A stretch of DNA of 64,000 nucleotides from REEB95 sp963810055 (GTDB taxonomy: Bacteria > Pseudomonadota > Alphaproteobacteria > ATCC43930 > CGMCC-115725), in the NCBI GenBank assembly GCA_963810055.1, contig CAWEME010000035.1, forward strand, positions 166,051 to 230,050, written 5' to 3'. Each line of letters begins with the position of its first letter. Positions within the stretch are counted from its first letter, which is position 1. The position numbers were made by a program, and so were the translations under genes. Under the pieces are notes generated by a model. The model had not been told where the DNA came from and searched no databases. It saw nothing but the letters and a program-made list of their open reading frames with translations. Below, piece after piece: positions 63,136 through 64,000 of the stretch.

Positions 63136-64000
63136 TCAAGTTCGCATATGGCGGATAACCGCTCCTAACGCGAGCCCGATAATAAACATGACCTCAGACC
63201 AGACGTACGGATATAGCGGACAAGTTTTTTGACATGTCGCTAAAAGGTCGGGAATCCCCATCGCCATTATTATAAACACAATAGGCCCCAAAGGACCGAA
63301 TAACGGACTAGCTAAGAGCACAACGCCTAAAAATAGGGAACCTTCCAGACAGTCGCGACACGTTGCGGCAAATAATACTAGCGCCAACAACGCAATTACC
63401 CAGCTAAAGCCACCGGCTAGGAATCCAGCAACAAATCCTATTGCAACCCCGATCCCTCCCTCCAAGATTGGAAGCATCGAGGCCATATAGGAAGAAGATG
63501 GTGGCGGCGTGATTGGCGCAACGGGATATCCTGATGGTTGAGGGCCATTGTAAAGAATTTCGTATGAAGGGAGTCCAATTTCCCTACCACCCCACGCAAA
63601 AAAGCAATTGTTGTTAATAGCTTTTCCCAATTGCCATCCATGATCTATTTTAATGTTGCCACGATTTTCTACGAATTGTGCTCTACAAACATAGAAGGGG
63701 CGTCCATCTGACTCCCTGCCACCAATAATTATTCCATTTATGGGCTGACTATTACGTACCCATGAGTAAGTGCCAGCAGGGACAACTGCGATCTCAAAAT
63801 TCTCAAATGTGTATGCCTGTCCAAGTTCGGAAATATTGCATCGATCATTAACTAAGTAGCCAGGATGGATTCCATTCCGCTAGTGCGGCTCGACAGACAT
63901 ACTCGAGTTTCTCATTGTTGATTTCCGTTTTGACATCACTGGGGATAAGGTTTTGTGGCAGTGGCACGCCGGTGTGCGTCGAAACCCATCGAACATCTGC
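63136..64000 (-). CDS. DM9/DUF3421-repeat protein with C-terminal membrane domain, frameshifted, 5' end outside window
   Basis: Two DM9-like units can be read on the minus strand. The first runs from the window edge (VRWVSTHTGVPLP, LEYVCRAAL) and loses frame near 63880. The next frame then continues RNGIHPGYLVNDRCNIS and holds a second unit (YSWVRNSQPINGIIIGGRES, FYVCRAQF, FFAWGGREIGLPSYEILYN). A Pro-rich linker and about four membrane spans follow. Removing one base gives 288 codons, in phase to the edge. DM9 proteins are known as lectin-like in animals. Base composition is clearly lower in GC than the rest. Confidence 0.68.

Noticed and set aside
1..64000. CRISPR arrays, insertion sequences, rRNA and tRNA genes
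   Set aside because: No direct-repeat array, transposase, rRNA segment or tRNA-like fold was recognised on either strand.

Overview
The window is GC-rich chromosomal DNA from an alphaproteobacterium. The support is ubiquinone-linked functions (a cytochrome bo3-type quinol oxidase, a UbiB/ABC1 kinase, a COQ9-family protein), the three-gene pntAA-pntAB-pntB arrangement, many acyl-CoA and branched-chain amino-acid genes, two DUF465 (YdcH-like) proteins, and palindromic repeats of the kind scattered through alphaproteobacterial chromosomes. The order cannot be fixed from sequence alone. No rRNA, tRNA, CRISPR array or insertion sequence was seen. Only the last kilobase (from about 63000) is clearly AT-richer and looks foreign.

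Layout. 1-3849: guanine nucleotide synthesis (guaB end, an RsmB-type rRNA methyltransferase, guaA). 3960-5657: a small protein and a tandem pair of exported isochorismatase-fold proteins. 5711-8254: a CDGSH protein, acyl-CoA dehydrogenase and enoyl-CoA hydratase. 8566-12742: a branched-chain amino-acid type ABC transporter (HMGF, no binding protein) with a 3-hydroxyisobutyrate-dehydrogenase-like gene. 12904-22415: oxidoreductases, msrA, and a tightly overlapping minus-strand operon: MFS transporter, CoA-transferase, enoyl-CoA hydratase, exported spermidine-synthase-like protein, its separate membrane partner, and an M28 peptidase. 22624-27200: DedA, a secreted unknown, an FlhF-like GTPase, MFS, TerC-like and CBS-domain proteins. 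27234-31195: cyoABCD. 31699-41233: a polysaccharide locus with a type I ABC exporter, a glycoside hydrolase-GT2 fusion, galE and a decayed membrane glycosyltransferase, divergent from UDP-glucose dehydrogenase and UDP-glucuronate decarboxylase. 41316-49242: SRPBCC protein, UbiB-like kinase, oligoendopeptidase F, acyl-CoA ligase, UDP-glucuronate epimerase, zinc alcohol dehydrogenase. 49226-52018: OpgC-like acyltransferase with two SGNH-fold proteins. 52213-56790: an ECF sigma/anti-sigma pair divergent from the pnt transhydrogenase. 56904-62989: rpsU, def, COQ9, purEK, TauE, DUF465 proteins and an alpha/beta hydrolase. 63136-64000: the 3' part of a DM9/DUF3421-repeat protein with a membrane tail.

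How the genes fit together. The polysaccharide locus supplies UDP-galactose, UDP-glucuronate, UDP-xylose and UDP-galacturonate. It pairs a GH-GT2 synthase with an exporter, which resembles in architecture the NdvB/NdvA systems for periplasmic beta-glucans; the OpgC operon 14 kb away would fit modification of such a glucan. The ECF sigma gene carries its own ECF-type promoter, and a perfect FNR/FixK box lies between it and pnt.

Quality caveat. Thirteen places need a reading-frame change to restore a conserved protein. Twelve are net single-base insertions and one (galE) is a single-base deletion. They hit normally essential or conserved genes (livG, pntAA, pntB, pepF), so most are probably sequencing or assembly errors. 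The exception is the glycosyltransferase at 37240-38545, which has four shifts and an in-frame stop and is probably a true pseudogene.
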